DNA of 64,000 bases from Pseudoalteromonas sp. SMS1 (GTDB lineage Bacteria > Pseudomonadota > Gammaproteobacteria > Enterobacterales > Alteromonadaceae). A program made the translations under genes and the position numbers. Shown in pieces: positions 1 to 9,749 of the stretch (position 1 is the stretch's first letter; every line of letters begins with the position of its first letter). The notes below the pieces were generated by a model. It ran no database searches, was not told the DNA's origin, and saw only the letters and a program-made list of their open reading frames with translations. Location of the stretch: assembly GCF_021530565.1 (NCBI RefSeq), contig NZ_JAKGBI010000003.1, positions 366,842 to 430,841 of the forward strand, read 5' to 3'.

Positions 1-630
1 CACTGTTTCTTGACCTGGTTTAACGTCATAACTCCAACGACAGGCATTAGTACAGGTGCCCTGATTAGGATCTCGTTTATTAATATAACCAGACAGTAGG
101 CAGCGTCCTGAATACGCCATACACAAAGCCCCATGTACAAATACCTCTAGCTCAGTATTTGGGCAAAGAGTACGGATTTCTGCGATTTCTTCGAGTGACA
201 GCTCACGTGACAGAATGACACGTTCAATCCCTTGGTTAGCCCAAAATTGAACTGAGGCATAGTTTACTGCGTTGGCTTGTACGGATAGGTGAATAGGCAT
301 ATCTGGCCACTTGTCACGAACGAGCATGATGAGACCGGGATCTGACATAATAAGCGCATCTGGCTGCATAGCGATGACGGGCTCAATGTCTCTTAGATAC
401 GTTTTTACCTTACTATTATGTGGTGCGATATTGGATACCACATAGAGCTTCTTATTTTGCTGGTGGGCTTCATTGATGCCTATTTCTAAGTTTGCTAAAT
501 CAAACTCATTATTTCTGACACGTAAACTATATCTAGGTTGACCCGCATAAACGGCGTCGGCGCCATACGCAAAAGCGTAACGCATATTCTTTAAACTACC
601 GGCTGGTGAAAGTAGTTCTGGTACAAACAT
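1..630 (-). CDS. trhP: tRNA hydroxylation protein TrhP (peptidase U32 family), 5' part only
   Basis: Minus-strand reading frame from an ATG at 630 that stays open for 210 codons to the left edge, so the C-terminal half is outside the window. The protein starts MFVPELLSPAGSLKNMRYAF and contains GADAVYAGQPRYSLRVRNNE, ALIMSDPGLIMLVR, ILSRELSLEEI and the U32 signature HGALCMAYSGRCLLSGYINK with the following TCTNACRW cysteines. These match E. coli TrhP (YegQ) closely. In that family TrhP supports prephenate-dependent 5-hydroxyuridine formation at tRNA position 34, and the U32 cysteines are thought to bind an iron-sulfur cluster. It is divergent from ndk with 226 bases between them. Identity is secure; only the 3' end is missing. 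Confidence 0.93.
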   Translation of the reverse strand, partial: MFVPELLSPAGSLKNMRYAFAYGADAVYAGQPRYSLRVRNNEFDLANLEIGINEAHQQNKKLYVVSNIAPHNSKVKTYLRDIEPVIAMQPDALIMSDPGLIMLVRDKWPDMPIHLSVQANAVNYASVQFWANQGIERVILSRELSLEEIAEIRTLCPNTELEVFVHGALCMAYSGRCLLSGYINKRDPNQGTCTNACRWSYDVKPGQETV

Positions 631-692
631 AACTAAACCTCATACATTGAACTGGGTGCAAGCCAGCTGCTGGGGATCTTAAAAAGCGGCGC

Positions 693-698
693 AGTATA
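693..698 (-). promoter_or_regulatory. possible -10 element of trhP
   Basis: On the minus strand this reads TATACT followed by a GC-rich discriminator, about 63 bases upstream of the trhP ATG. No convincing -35 hexamer was found at 16-18 bases, so this is a weak call. Confidence 0.3.
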
Positions 699-785
699 AG
701 TGAGATTTTGCTGTGATATGTTGACTCAGATCAGGTTTAGCAAGGTGCTATCGTCACGCCAATTAAATAAAGCGGGTGCAAAGTG

Positions 786-814
786 TAGGCTTTTAGTCAT
801 AAAGCGCGTATAAT
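786..814 (+). promoter_or_regulatory. probable ndk promoter
   Basis: A perfect TATAAT lies at 809-814, 42 bases upstream of the ndk ATG, followed by a GC-rich stretch (TCGCGCCC). The -35 at 17 bases (TAGGCT, 786-791) is poor, so the -10 carries the call. The GC-rich discriminator is of the kind seen at growth-rate-controlled promoters; that reading is inference. Confidence 0.5.
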
Positions 815-856
815 TCGCGCCCGTAAATATCAACAATTATTAATGGAGCTAAAAAG

Positions 857-1288
857 ATGGCTTTAGAGCGTACTTTTTCAATCGTTAAGCCTGATGCGGT
901 AGCTAAAAACCACATCGGTGCTATCTACAACCGTTTTGAGTCTGCTGGTCTTAAGATCGTTGCTTCTAAAATGGTTCACCTTTCTCAAGAGAAAGCTGAA
1001 GGTTTCTACGCAGAGCACAAAGAGCGTCCTTTCTTTGGTGCACTAGTTGAATTCATGACATCTGGTCCAGTAATGGTTCAGGTTCTTGAAGGTGAAGATG
1101 CAGTTCGTAAAAACCGTGAAATCATGGGTGCAACTAACCCTGCTGAAGCACTAGCTGGTACTTTACGTGCTGACTATGCAGACAGCATCGACGAGAATGC
1201 GGTACACGGTTCAGACGCTCCTGAATCAGCTGCTCGCGAAATCGCTTACTTCTTCAGCGATGAAGAGATCTGCCCACGTACTCGTTAA
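857..1288 (+). CDS. ndk: nucleoside diphosphate kinase
   Basis: Transfers the terminal phosphate of ATP to NDPs through a phosphohistidine, balancing cytosolic NTP and dNTP pools. The 143-residue length is standard. The start [18 protein letters not shown], the RPFF segment, [14 protein letters not shown], the stretch [18 protein letters not shown] and the catalytic-histidine motif [12 protein letters not shown] (His near residue 117) are all present and intact. The ATG follows a GGAGC Shine-Dalgarno sequence at 844-848. It has its own promoter and a strong terminator and stands just before rlmN, as in E. coli. Confidence 0.98.
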   Translation: MALERTFSIVKPDAVAKNHIGAIYNRFESAGLKIVASKMVHLSQEKAEGFYAEHKERPFFGALVEFMTSGPVMVQVLEGEDAVRKNREIMGATNPAEALAGTLRADYADSIDENAVHGSDAPESAAREIAYFFSDEEICPRTR

Positions 1289-1303
1289 TATCGAGCTGAG
1301 CAG

Positions 1304-1330
1304 AAAAAAAGGGCTCTCGGGCCCTTTTTT
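1304..1330 (+). terminator. rho-independent terminator after ndk
   Basis: An A-run, a GC-rich hairpin (GGGC ... GCCC) and a run of six T follow ndk by 15 bases. It separates ndk from the rlmN transcript. Confidence 0.85.
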
Positions 1331-1395
1331 AATCTCTTCAATTAACTTGATCGTTTTTAAAAGCAATTGGGGTGTTTCTAAAAGCGATTACATTA

Positions 1396-1424
1396 TTGCG
1401 ATGTTTGATTGATTTTTGTACAAT
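1396..1424 (+). promoter_or_regulatory. probable promoter of the rlmN-pilW-rodZ-ispG block
   Basis: TTGCGA (1396-1401), a 17-base spacer and TACAAT (1419-1424), followed by a GC-rich discriminator TGCGCGC. It lies 52 bases upstream of the rlmN ATG, after the ndk terminator. Confidence 0.55.
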
Positions 1425-1476
1425 TGCGCGCTTTTATTTATGTTGTTCAATCCGTCACCTGAACTGAGGTTGTTTC

Positions 1477-2607
1477 ATGGCCACGACTGAGAAAAAAATT
1501 AACCTATTAGATTTAAATCGCGAGGGGATGCGCGAATTATTTGCTTCATTTGGCGAAAAGCCATTCCGCGCCGATCAGGTGATGAAGTGGATATACCATT
1601 TTGGTATTGATAACTTTGATGATATGAGCAATATCAATAAAAAGTTAAGAGCAAAGCTGCAAAGCCAGTGTGAAATCATCGCGCCTGAGATCTCAGTAAA
1701 GCAAGTTGCAAGCGATGGTACAATAAAGTATGCAATGATCTTAGAGGGCGGACAGGAAGTTGAAACGGTTTGGATCCCTGAGAAAGATCGTGCGACATTA
1801 TGTGTTTCTTCACAAGTTGGTTGCGCATTGGAGTGTACTTTCTGCTCCACAGCACAGCAAGGCTTTAACCGAAACCTCAAAGTTTCTGAAATCATAGGTC
1901 AAGTATGGCGTGTGGCGACGGATATTGGTCTTAACAATGGCGATAGCACCAAGCGTCCAATTACCAATGTAGTTATGATGGGGATGGGGGAACCGTTGCT
2001 TAACATCAACAATGTGGTGCCAGCGATGGAGCTGATGATGGATGACTGGGCATTTGGTTTGTCTAAACGACGCGTGACACTCAGTACGTCAGGGGTTGTG
2101 CCTGCGTTGGATATTTTGAAAGAAAAAATTGATGTTGCTTTGGCCATTTCATTGCATGCGCCAAATAATCCACTCCGTGACGAGCTTGTACCAATCAACA
2201 AAAAATACCCAATTGAAGAATTCTTAGCTGCTTGTCGTCGTTATATTGACGGTTCGAAGGCTAATAAAGATGTCACGATTGAATACGTTATGTTGCAAGG
2301 GGTTAACGATAGTACTGATCATGCACATGAGCTTGTTCAAGTATTGAAAGGGACGCCGTCAAAAATTAATTTGATCCCGTTTAACCCATTCCCTGGCAAC
2401 GAGTATGGCCGTTCAAGTAACAGTCGTATCGATCGTTTCTCAAAAGTGTTACAAGCAGCTGGTCTTACCTGTATTGTACGACGTACCCGAGGTGACGACA
2501 TTGATGCCGCATGTGGTCAACTTGTTGGTGACGTTGTAGACAGAACCAAGCGCGTGGTTAGAAAGCAGCAAAATCAAGACAATGCAATTGCAGTGAAGGT
2601 CGGCTAA
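1477..2607 (+). CDS. rlmN: dual-specificity 23S rRNA/tRNA adenosine C2 methyltransferase RlmN
   Basis: Radical-SAM enzyme that methylates C2 of A2503 in 23S rRNA and A37 in several tRNAs. The 376 residues compare with 384 in E. coli. The CxxxCxxC cluster motif is present (Cys116, Cys120, Cys123 in [16 protein letters not shown]). The methyl-carrying pair known from E. coli is at Cys109 (ATLCVSS) and Cys346 (DIDAACGQL). [13 protein letters not shown] and the SLHAPNN segment are typical. The start ATG is preceded by TGAGGT. It leads a run of envelope and isoprenoid genes in the same order as in E. coli. Confidence 0.97.
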   Translation: MATTEKKINLLDLNREGMRELFASFGEKPFRADQVMKWIYHFGIDNFDDMSNINKKLRAKLQSQCEIIAPEISVKQVASDGTIKYAMILEGGQEVETVWIPEKDRATLCVSSQVGCALECTFCSTAQQGFNRNLKVSEIIGQVWRVATDIGLNNGDSTKRPITNVVMMGMGEPLLNINNVVPAMELMMDDWAFGLSKRRVTLSTSGVVPALDILKEKIDVALAISLHAPNNPLRDELVPINKKYPIEEFLAACRRYIDGSKANKDVTIEYVMLQGVNDSTDHAHELVQVLKGTPSKINLIPFNPFPGNEYGRSSNSRIDRFSKVLQAAGLTCIVRRTRGDDIDAACGQLVGDVVDRTKRVVRKQQNQDNAIAVKVG

Positions 2608-2674
2608 AAAATAGGTGAAACACGATGGCTTTCAGGTAATATAGAGTCATCGTGTCTTGGCAAAAGGGTGGTTA

Positions 2675-4339
2675 ATGCCTGCTTTTACTGATGTTTTACT
2701 TACTAAGCTAACCCGTATGACAATTAAACGCTGGCTTGTTAGTGCGAGCGTGCCTGTTATGTTACTTGGTTTAAGTGGGTGTGTAACTGAAACCCGCTAC
2801 GCAAATAGCAACAAACCTGTCGTACAAAAAAAGACGGACAATCAAGACGCGGCGAAAACACGTATTGCACTGGCTTTGCAGTATTTAGGCGTAGGTAACA
2901 ATACCCAAGCAAAGTACAACTTAGATCGCGCGCTGAGCCTAGCCCCCAAACTTCCTGAAAGTCACTACGCGCTTGCTTATTATTTCGAGCAAGTCGGTGA
3001 GAATGAAAAAGCCGAAAACTCATATATTCAAGCACTTAAATTCGGTCCAAATGACCCGAATACGCGCAATAACTATGGTACATTTTTGTGTCGTATCGGC
3101 GAATATGACAAGGCAACCGAACAATTCTTCAAAGCCATCGATATCCCAAGCTATTTACGCGTGGCCGAAAGTTACGAAAATTTAGCGTTGTGTGCATTGC
3201 GCCAGGATAGCTTTGATTTGGCATTGGATTATCTGAAAAGAGCGTTAGATCACAATTCTCAAAGGCAGTCTGTCCTGATATTAACAGCCAGTATTTTTTA
3301 CGCGAAAAGTGAGCTACATAAAGCTGAGGATGTCCTCAAGCTTTACGCGAATAAAGGCTTTGTCTCTGCAAGAGGTATGTTGCTCGAGCATTTGCTGGTT
3401 TCTAGGATGGGGAGGTTACAATATGCGCAAGAGCTTGAAACTTTGTTGCTACAAACATACCCCAACTCTGTAGAAGCGCGTCTCGTTATCAATAATACAC
3501 TGAACTTAAGTGAATTTGAGCAACTTAAAGAGCAGTATAGAACTGCTCAGCTTGATAAAATCACCAATATTGATGGCACTAGCGCAGTTGCAAACCCTCA
3601 GATTAAAATAAAGCGAAAAACGCCAAAGCGTATCTCAAATGAATCCGATGCAGTGATGCAGCAGCGTCCTTCACGCTCGTTAGTAACAGCGACTGTCACG
3701 TCTGAGGCAACCAATGCACCCGCAAACAAAGCAGAAAAAGCACCTCAGACAGTATCTGCAGCGTCAGAGACATTCATAACAGATTCACCCGCGCCTCGTA
3801 GAGTACAGTTGGCGCCGCCAACCCAACTTGATGTTCAGCCTGTAGGCACGCAAACGCAACAACCTGTGCGATTCGTGTCAGGCGCACCAGAACAAAATGT
3901 TGCGCAAGTCGTGTTTCATCGCACAGACCCAAGTGACATTGTTTTTACGCCACAGGTTGGCTTAGCGACGCATGCGCCCGTGCAAGATAGCGGAAAAATG
4001 CTGAATGAGGAGATATTTGTACCTAAGGTGCCATCTCACAGTATTAAAATGGGAGAAAACCTATTTAGTTTGTCGGTTAAATATAATATTAAGCTGGAAA
4101 AGTTGTTAAAATGGAATGCATTAAAACAGTCTGACCGACTTACTATTGGACAAGTAATTTATTTAAATGATCCAAACACAACGCATTCAATTGTCAAAGG
4201 TGAGTCTTTATTCGACATTGCCATTAAGCACAAATTATTGATTGATGACCTAATGCGTTGGAACAGATTAACACCAGATGTTGCCCTTGAGCCTGGGCGA
4301 CGTATTTTAATAGTAGACCCGAATAACTATATTTTATGA
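2675..4339 (+). CDS. pilW: PilW/PilF-type pilus lipoprotein with TPR repeats and two C-terminal LysM domains
   Basis: Related to PilW/PilF pilotins, outer-membrane lipoproteins that help assemble the type IV pilus secretin. The lipobox LGLSGC gives a lipidated cysteine. At least four TPR units follow (KTRIALALQYLGVGNN through the LALDYLKRAL segment), then a low-complexity Ser/Thr/Pro/Gln linker, then two LysM modules at the C-terminus (HSIKMGENLFSLSVKYNI and HSIVKGESLFDIAIKHKL). About 554 residues is roughly twice a usual PilW. I chose ATG 2675 because AAGGGTGG lies just upstream; ATG 2717 (MTIKRWLVS) gives a more classical signal peptide but has no ribosome site. The stop overlaps the rodZ start by four bases (ATGA). 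Confidence 0.85.
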   Translation: MPAFTDVLLTKLTRMTIKRWLVSASVPVMLLGLSGCVTETRYANSNKPVVQKKTDNQDAAKTRIALALQYLGVGNNTQAKYNLDRALSLAPKLPESHYALAYYFEQVGENEKAENSYIQALKFGPNDPNTRNNYGTFLCRIGEYDKATEQFFKAIDIPSYLRVAESYENLALCALRQDSFDLALDYLKRALDHNSQRQSVLILTASIFYAKSELHKAEDVLKLYANKGFVSARGMLLEHLLVSRMGRLQYAQELETLLLQTYPNSVEARLVINNTLNLSEFEQLKEQYRTAQLDKITNIDGTSAVANPQIKIKRKTPKRISNESDAVMQQRPSRSLVTATVTSEATNAPANKAEKAPQTVSAASETFITDSPAPRRVQLAPPTQLDVQPVGTQTQQPVRFVSGAPEQNVAQVVFHRTDPSDIVFTPQVGLATHAPVQDSGKMLNEEIFVPKVPSHSIKMGENLFSLSVKYNIKLEKLLKWNALKQSDRLTIGQVIYLNDPNTTHSIVKGESLFDIAIKHKLLIDDLMRWNRLTPDVALEPGRRILIVDPNNYIL

Positions 4340-5319
4340 ACCAAGAAGAGATTGAAACCGCGGTTGAGACCGTTTCCCTCGGCCAAACCTTAGCTACTGC
4401 TAGAGCTCAGCAAAATTTGAGCCTTGAAGACATTGCTGGTCGCTTAAAGCTTAATCACACTCAACTGACCAAGCTTGAGCAAGATGAATATCAAAGCTTA
4501 GGGCCTGAAACTTTTGTGAGAGGCTACATAAAAAGCTATAGTGCGTTACTTGGTTTAGATAGCGAGCAGGTTTTGAGTTTGTATCAAAGCCCCCATGTAC
4601 CAGAGCAAAAACGGAATATGAAAAGCTTCTCGCGACGCACAGAGAAAGAAGCGCATGATAGTCGATTAATGACGGTAAGCTATATTGTCGCGATTGTTTT
4701 TGTTGGCTTATCTGCATTGTGGTGGTGGCAAACTGCAAGCAACTCAGACAGCGTCGAGGAATCGAATTTTATTCCAGACACCCGCAGCGCGATTGAAGCA
4801 CAGGATATCAACGCCAGTGAACAGTCTGCACTTGAGTTTCAGCCAGCTTTGAGCGAGACGGCAAGCGTACCAGACTCACCAGTAGCACCACCCGAGAGCG
4901 ATGTAAATACATCTGAAGCTGTGCCGACAATGTCATCTTCGCCAGACACAGAGCAAGTTCACGTCGAGGAACAGCAAGCACCGCTGGAGCAGCAAACAGA
5001 AACAGCGGACGTGGTAGCCAGTTCGTCAACACCAATGCCCACATCAGCTGCAAATAACGCTGAACCTGCGACCGTCAGTCAAGTCGTTATGCACTTTACA
5101 GAAGACAGCTGGGTAGAGATTTTTGACGCGACGCAAGAACGGATTGCATTTGGTGTCAAAAAGGCTGGCTACACGATGACTGTGAGCGGCATGGCGCCGT
5201 TTTCTGTTGTGTTAGGGAAGCATCAAGTGGTCAGTATTGAACTGGATGGTCAACCAGTTGATATTTCAGGGTTGCCTCGTAACCGATTAGCAAAATTTAA
5301 TTTACCGTTAGCAGAGTAG
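4336..5319 (+). CDS. rodZ: cytoskeletal protein RodZ
   Basis: Bitopic inner-membrane protein that links MreB to the elongasome and maintains rod shape. Residues about 12-85 form a Cro/C1-type helix-turn-helix ([20 protein letters not shown], then [14 protein letters not shown]), the MreB-binding part in the family. A transmembrane helix follows near residue 118 ([15 protein letters not shown]). A long acidic Ser/Pro/Gln-rich periplasmic linker leads to the C-terminal DUF4115 beta domain ([17 protein letters not shown]). At 327 residues the length is close to E. coli RodZ. It is translationally coupled to pilW by an ATGA overlap and is followed by ispG. Confidence 0.95.
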   Translation: MNQEEIETAVETVSLGQTLATARAQQNLSLEDIAGRLKLNHTQLTKLEQDEYQSLGPETFVRGYIKSYSALLGLDSEQVLSLYQSPHVPEQKRNMKSFSRRTEKEAHDSRLMTVSYIVAIVFVGLSALWWWQTASNSDSVEESNFIPDTRSAIEAQDINASEQSALEFQPALSETASVPDSPVAPPESDVNTSEAVPTMSSSPDTEQVHVEEQQAPLEQQTETADVVASSSTPMPTSAANNAEPATVSQVVMHFTEDSWVEIFDATQERIAFGVKKAGYTMTVSGMAPFSVVLGKHQVVSIELDGQPVDISGLPRNRLAKFNLPLAE

Positions 5320-5324
5320 TCGTC

Positions 5325-6446
5325 ATGTTTTCAGAATCACCGATCAAACGAAGAAAATCCACACGGATCAATGTTGGTAATGTGCCAATAGGCGATGGTG
5401 CGCCAATCGCTGTTCAGTCCATGACAAATACCGATACACTTGATGTGGACGCCACGGTTGCGCAAATTCGCGCTATTCAAGACGCCGGTGCAGATATTGT
5501 GCGTGTGTCAGTACCAACGATGGATACGGCGGAAGCATTTAAAAGCATCAAAGAGCAAGTGGATATTCCACTGGTTGCAGATATTCATTTTGATTATCGC
5601 ATTGCGCTAAAAGTCGCCCAATATGGGGTGGACTGTTTAAGGATAAATCCTGGCAATATTGGCAGTGAAGACCGTATTCGTGCCGTTGTGGACGCCGCAC
5701 AAGAGCGTAATATTCCGATTCGTATTGGGGTGAATGGAGGATCTTTAGAGCGAGATCTGCAAGAGAAATATGGTGAACCAACACCTGAAGCACTGCTTGA
5801 ATCTGCCATGCGTCATGTGGAGATCTTACAGAGACTGAACTTTGACCAATTTAAGGTGTCTGTAAAGGCATCTGACGTATTTTTAGCGGTAGGGGCGTAC
5901 CGTTTACTGGCGAAAGAAATTGATCAACCTTTACATTTGGGTATTACAGAAGCGGGCGGATTTAGAGCTGGCTCAGTAAAGTCTGCGGTAGGGCTTGGTA
6001 TGTTGCTTGCTGAGGGCATCGGCGATACGCTGCGTGTTTCTTTGGCCGCAGATCCGGTGCAAGAAATCAAAGTTGGATTTGATATCTTAAAATCACTGCG
6101 CATACGCTCTCGAGGCATCAACTTTATTGCTTGTCCCAGTTGTTCTCGCCAAGAGTTTGATGTTGTAAACACAATGAATCAATTAGAAGAACGGCTTGAG
6201 GATATTATTTCCCCGATCACAGTGTCAGTGATAGGCTGTGTTGTAAATGGACCAGGTGAAGCGCTTGTCAGTGATTTGGGACTAGCGGGCGCTAATCGCC
6301 GTTCAGGGCTATATATCAATGGTGAACGTCAAAAAACGCGTATTGATAACGATAATATTGTAGAGCAGTTAGAAGAACAAGTGCGAGATTATGTTGCAAA
6401 AAAAGAAGCGCAACCAAGCATAGACGTAAAAATCATCGAGGAATAA
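5325..6446 (+). CDS. ispG: 4-hydroxy-3-methylbut-2-enyl diphosphate synthase IspG
   Basis: Converts methylerythritol cyclodiphosphate to HMBPP in the MEP isoprenoid pathway, using a 4Fe-4S cluster. The cluster ligands fall at Cys270, Cys273, Cys305 and Glu312 ([13 protein letters not shown] and [10 protein letters not shown]), the same numbers as in E. coli. The TIM-barrel start ([11 protein letters not shown]) and [13 protein letters not shown] are typical; 373 residues is standard. It begins six bases after rodZ stops, so it is very likely co-transcribed. A separate promoter follows for hisS. Confidence 0.98.
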   Translation: MFSESPIKRRKSTRINVGNVPIGDGAPIAVQSMTNTDTLDVDATVAQIRAIQDAGADIVRVSVPTMDTAEAFKSIKEQVDIPLVADIHFDYRIALKVAQYGVDCLRINPGNIGSEDRIRAVVDAAQERNIPIRIGVNGGSLERDLQEKYGEPTPEALLESAMRHVEILQRLNFDQFKVSVKASDVFLAVGAYRLLAKEIDQPLHLGITEAGGFRAGSVKSAVGLGMLLAEGIGDTLRVSLAADPVQEIKVGFDILKSLRIRSRGINFIACPSCSRQEFDVVNTMNQLEERLEDIISPITVSVIGCVVNGPGEALVSDLGLAGANRRSGLYINGERQKTRIDNDNIVEQLEEQVRDYVAKKEAQPSIDVKIIEE

Positions 6447-6473
6447 TCCACCCCAGTGGTTGAATTTATTTCG

Positions 6474-6501
6474 TTTACGTTTTAAGCGAGCAGGGTATAA
6501 T
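6474..6501 (+). promoter_or_regulatory. probable hisS promoter
   Basis: TATAAT at 6496-6501 with a TTTACG hexamer 16 bases upstream (6474-6479), inside the 143-base gap between ispG and hisS. Transcription would give a leader of about 80 bases. No histidine-rich leader peptide or T-box is visible there. Confidence 0.55.
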
Positions 6502-6589
6502 GAGGCATTTTATCGCACTGCACTCAGGACTTTTTAATATCCTGCATTCGTAATTTAGAGAAAAGAATAGTTAATATTTAGGAATTTCA

Positions 6590-7867
6590 GTGGCAAATCA
6601 AATTAAGGCAATTCGTGGCATGAAAGATTGCCTACCGGGTACAACTCAGATCTGGCAAAAAATAGAAACGACTCTCAGAGACACATTAGCAGCGTTTGGA
6701 TATCAAGAAATCCGCTTTCCTATTGTAGAGTCAACCGATCTGTTTAAGCGCTCTATTGGCGAAGTAACCGATATCGTTGAAAAGGAAATGTACACTTTTG
6801 AAGACCGCAATGGCGATAGCTTAACTTTGCGCCCTGAAGGCACAGCGGTGTGTGTAAGAGCCGGTATTCAAGAAGGTTTACTCTATAACCAAGAACAACG
6901 CCTTTGGTACATGGGTCCTATGTTCCGCCGAGAGCGTCCACAAAAAGGACGCTACCGTCAATTCCATCAGTTTGGTGTAGAAACGTTTGGTATTGCGACA
7001 GCTGACATCGATGCTGAACTTATCATCATGACGGCGCGTTTATGGAAAGCCTTTGGGATCAGTGAACATGTACGTTTGGAACTCAATTCGCTCGGCTCGA
7101 ATGAAGCACGTGCAGCCTATAAAGAGGTACTAATTGCGTACCTTGAGCAGCATCAAGACAAGTTAGATGAAGACGCTAAGCGTCGTATGTACTCTAATCC
7201 TTTACGTGTTTTAGATAGCAAAAACCCTGAAGTACAGGCGGTTGTTGCTGACGCGCCTAAGCTTTCAGAGCATCTTGATGAAGAGTCTCAACAACATTTT
7301 GCAAATTTATGTGAACGTTTAGACGCAGCAGGCGTCGAATATCAGGTAAATGAGAATCTAGTGCGTGGTTTGGACTATTACAACCGAACAGTATTCGAAT
7401 GGGTGACAGACAGTTTGGGCGCTCAAGGCACGGTATGTGCCGGTGGTCGCTATGATGGCCTTGTAGAGCAACTTGGCGGTAAAGGTACCCCAGCCGTTGG
7501 TTTTGCAATGGGTATGGAAAGACTGGTTCTGTTACTTGAAGAGTTAAAAAGTGTTGGTGAAATCCGTCGCAACGTGGATGTTTATGTTGCTGCGATGGGA
7601 GATGCTGCGAGCATCAAAGCCCCTGCGTTGGCTGATCAGCTTCGAGATGATATCAAAGGGTTACGCGTGCAGGTACATGCCGGTGGTGGTAATTTCAAAA
7701 AGCAATTGAAGCGTGCTGATAACAGTGGTGCTGTGGTTGCCTTGATTTTCGGCGACAATGAAATTGCAACCGACACAGTTACAATCAAATACTTACGCGA
7801 ACAAAAAGAACAAATAACGCTGCCAATGGCTGAGGCACAAGTACTATTGGCCGAATTGGCTGGTTAA
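6590..7867 (+). CDS. hisS: histidyl-tRNA synthetase
   Basis: Charges tRNA-His with histidine in the cytosol. Class II motifs are all present: motif 2 ([19 protein letters not shown]), the histidine-specific motifs [14 protein letters not shown] and [14 protein letters not shown], and motif 3 ([10 protein letters not shown]). The C-terminal anticodon-binding domain ([11 protein letters not shown] onward) completes 425 residues, as in E. coli (424). The start is GTG at 6590 with an AGGA ribosome site at 6580-6583. It leads the hisS-yfgM-bamB group, with 9-base gaps between genes. Confidence 0.98.
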   Translation: MANQIKAIRGMKDCLPGTTQIWQKIETTLRDTLAAFGYQEIRFPIVESTDLFKRSIGEVTDIVEKEMYTFEDRNGDSLTLRPEGTAVCVRAGIQEGLLYNQEQRLWYMGPMFRRERPQKGRYRQFHQFGVETFGIATADIDAELIIMTARLWKAFGISEHVRLELNSLGSNEARAAYKEVLIAYLEQHQDKLDEDAKRRMYSNPLRVLDSKNPEVQAVVADAPKLSEHLDEESQQHFANLCERLDAAGVEYQVNENLVRGLDYYNRTVFEWVTDSLGAQGTVCAGGRYDGLVEQLGGKGTPAVGFAMGMERLVLLLEELKSVGEIRRNVDVYVAAMGDAASIKAPALADQLRDDIKGLRVQVHAGGGNFKKQLKRADNSGAVVALIFGDNEIATDTVTIKYLREQKEQITLPMAEAQVLLAELAG

Positions 7868-7876
7868 GAGGTTAGA

Positions 7877-8491
7877 ATGGAAATTTATTCAACAGAAGAA
7901 CAACAAGCAGAAGCAATAAAACGCTTTTTTAAAGAGAATGGCACACCTCTGATCATTGGTGCTGTGTTAGGTTTAGGTGGACTGTATGGCTGGAAAGCTT
8001 ACAACCAAAACCAAATAGCATCTGCGGAAGCGAGCTCAGAAGCTTACAATCAATTAATTGAGAGCGACGATATTTTGGCAAAGAGCGACGCGTTCTTAAC
8101 TGAAAATGCAGGCTCTAATTATGCTGTTTTAGCTGCATTTGTTGCGGCTAAGGAAGCGGTAGACGCAGGTGAACTTGAACAAGCTGCGACTAAGCTTACG
8201 TTCATCGCAGACAATGTTCAAAGCCCAGAATTGAAAGCAACGGCACAACTTCGCTTGGCAAGAGTACAACTTGCTCAGTCAAAGCATGATGAGGCTTTAG
8301 CAACGTTAAGTAAGTCAATTCCTGCCTCATTCTCAGCACAAGTTGCGGAAGTGAAGGGTGATATTTACCTATCTCAAGGCGACCAAGAAAAAGCACGTGA
8401 GCAATATCAAAAGGCAATAGATGCAGACGGTGCACAAAACAATGCGTTGTTGCAGATTAAGTTGGATGATTTAGCTAAAGCGTCAAACTAA
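7877..8491 (+). CDS. yfgM: YfgM family TPR protein, SecYEG ancillary subunit
   Basis: Single-pass inner-membrane protein with a periplasmic TPR domain. In E. coli it joins the SecYEG translocon and PpiD and helps pass on secreted proteins. The start MEIYSTEEQQAEAIKRFF is family-typical. A transmembrane helix follows at about residues 22-42 (TPLIIGAVLGLGGLYGW), then TPR-like helices (LKATAQLRLARVQLAQSKHD, QGDQEKAREQYQKAI). The 204-residue length is normal. It sits between hisS and bamB as in E. coli. Confidence 0.93.
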   Translation: MEIYSTEEQQAEAIKRFFKENGTPLIIGAVLGLGGLYGWKAYNQNQIASAEASSEAYNQLIESDDILAKSDAFLTENAGSNYAVLAAFVAAKEAVDAGELEQAATKLTFIADNVQSPELKATAQLRLARVQLAQSKHDEALATLSKSIPASFSAQVAEVKGDIYLSQGDQEKAREQYQKAIDADGAQNNALLQIKLDDLAKASN

Positions 8492-8500
8492 GGAGTCGCC

Positions 8501-9676
8501 ATGAAGAAGTTGACGATGGCCTCACTGGCGCTTTGTATGGCGTCACTTTTAGGGTGTTCTTCAAGTGATGATGAAGAAGAACTCGTATTACCAGAAATTG
8601 TAAATCAGTTTGAAACTCAAACGCTATGGCAAGAGTCGTTGGGAGATGGTGTTGAACATTACTTTTCTCGCTTAACGCCAACCACACATAATGAGCGTCT
8701 CTTTGTTGCAGAACGAAAAGGGCGAGTTGCGGCTTATAATACAAATACCGGTGATCAACTGTGGGTCGTGGACACGCGCAAAGAAACGTCTTTATGGCCT
8801 TGGGCCGATGATGACTCTGCAAAGTTATCTGGCGGTATTTTACAGGCTTACGGTAAACTTTATATTGGCTCAGAACACGGAGAGGTGATTGCGCTTGACC
8901 GTGAAACCGGTGAGACGGTATGGCGTAAATCTGTACCGGGTGAAGCTTTGTCGACTCCCAGTGCTGGTGATGGCTTAATCTACGTCAACTTGGGGTCAGG
9001 TAAGCTATTGGCACTTCACCCAGATACGGGTGAACAGCGTTGGAGTTACGAACAAGAAGTGCCGGCATTAACGCTGCGCGGCCTTAGCTCCCCGACAACA
9101 GCCAACGGTGGTGTACTTGTTGGGGAAGAGAGCGGCAAGCTTACTGTACTCATCGCTGAAAGTGGTTTTTCAGCTTGGAGTACGGATATTGCACTGGCGG
9201 AAGGTTCTTCTGAGTTTGAACGTTTAGTTGATGTTGATACAAAACCTGTTGTATCCGGTGCGTATGTGTACACGATAGCGTATAATGGCAAACTCGCTGC
9301 ACTGGACGTACGTTCAGGCAACGTGGTTTGGGACCGTGAATACAGTAGCTATCGTGATTTAACCATTGAGTTGAATACCATTTACTTGGTAGATAGTGAA
9401 GGTGTGCTCTATGCTCTAGATAAAGACTCGGGCACGGAACGTTGGAGCCAATCGGGTTTACGTGGTTGGTACTTAACAGCGCCTGCAATCGCGGGTGATT
9501 ATGTTGTGGTTGGTGATCAGGAAGGCAACCTGCACTGGCTAGACAAAAAAAACGGTGATTTGGTTTCTCGACAAGAGTTTGATGATTCGGGCTTTTTCGT
9601 TGAGCCAATCGTGGTTGACGATAAATTATTCGTCTATACACGCGACGGCGAAATTAGTGCGATAAAAGTTCCTTAG
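8501..9676 (+). CDS. bamB: outer membrane assembly lipoprotein BamB
   Basis: Lipoprotein partner of BamA in the beta-barrel assembly machine. A lipoprotein signal peptide (MKKLTMASLALCMASLLGC, lipobox SLLGC) is followed by an eight-bladed PQQ-type propeller. The repeating blade motifs are visible (AYNTNTGDQLWVVD, ALDRETGETVWRK, ALHPDTGEQRWSY, ALDVRSGNVVWDREY, ALDKDSGTERWSQ). At 391 residues the length matches E. coli BamB (392). The ATG has AAGGAG seven bases upstream. It ends in a terminator before der. Confidence 0.97.
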   Translation: MKKLTMASLALCMASLLGCSSSDDEEELVLPEIVNQFETQTLWQESLGDGVEHYFSRLTPTTHNERLFVAERKGRVAAYNTNTGDQLWVVDTRKETSLWPWADDDSAKLSGGILQAYGKLYIGSEHGEVIALDRETGETVWRKSVPGEALSTPSAGDGLIYVNLGSGKLLALHPDTGEQRWSYEQEVPALTLRGLSSPTTANGGVLVGEESGKLTVLIAESGFSAWSTDIALAEGSSEFERLVDVDTKPVVSGAYVYTIAYNGKLAALDVRSGNVVWDREYSSYRDLTIELNTIYLVDSEGVLYALDKDSGTERWSQSGLRGWYLTAPAIAGDYVVVGDQEGNLHWLDKKNGDLVSRQEFDDSGFFVEPIVVDDKLFVYTRDGEISAIKVP

Positions 9677-9701
9677 TAGTTACTAAGTAAAAGATTTTTG
9701 T

Positions 9702-9727
9702 AAGGCTTCGCACTGCGAAGCCTTTTG
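9702..9727 (+). terminator. terminator after bamB
   Basis: A perfect 10-bp stem (AAGGCTTCGC / GCGAAGCCTT) with a three-base loop and a short T-run, in the 73-base gap before der. The tail is short, so read-through into der is possible. Confidence 0.75.
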
Positions 9728-9749
9728 TTGTTTAAAAAAGAGGTAGTCT

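Noticed and set aside
1167..1412. 81-codon frame overlapping the end of ndk
   Set aside because: It is a shifted frame of ndk that then crosses the terminator; no ribosome site or family match.
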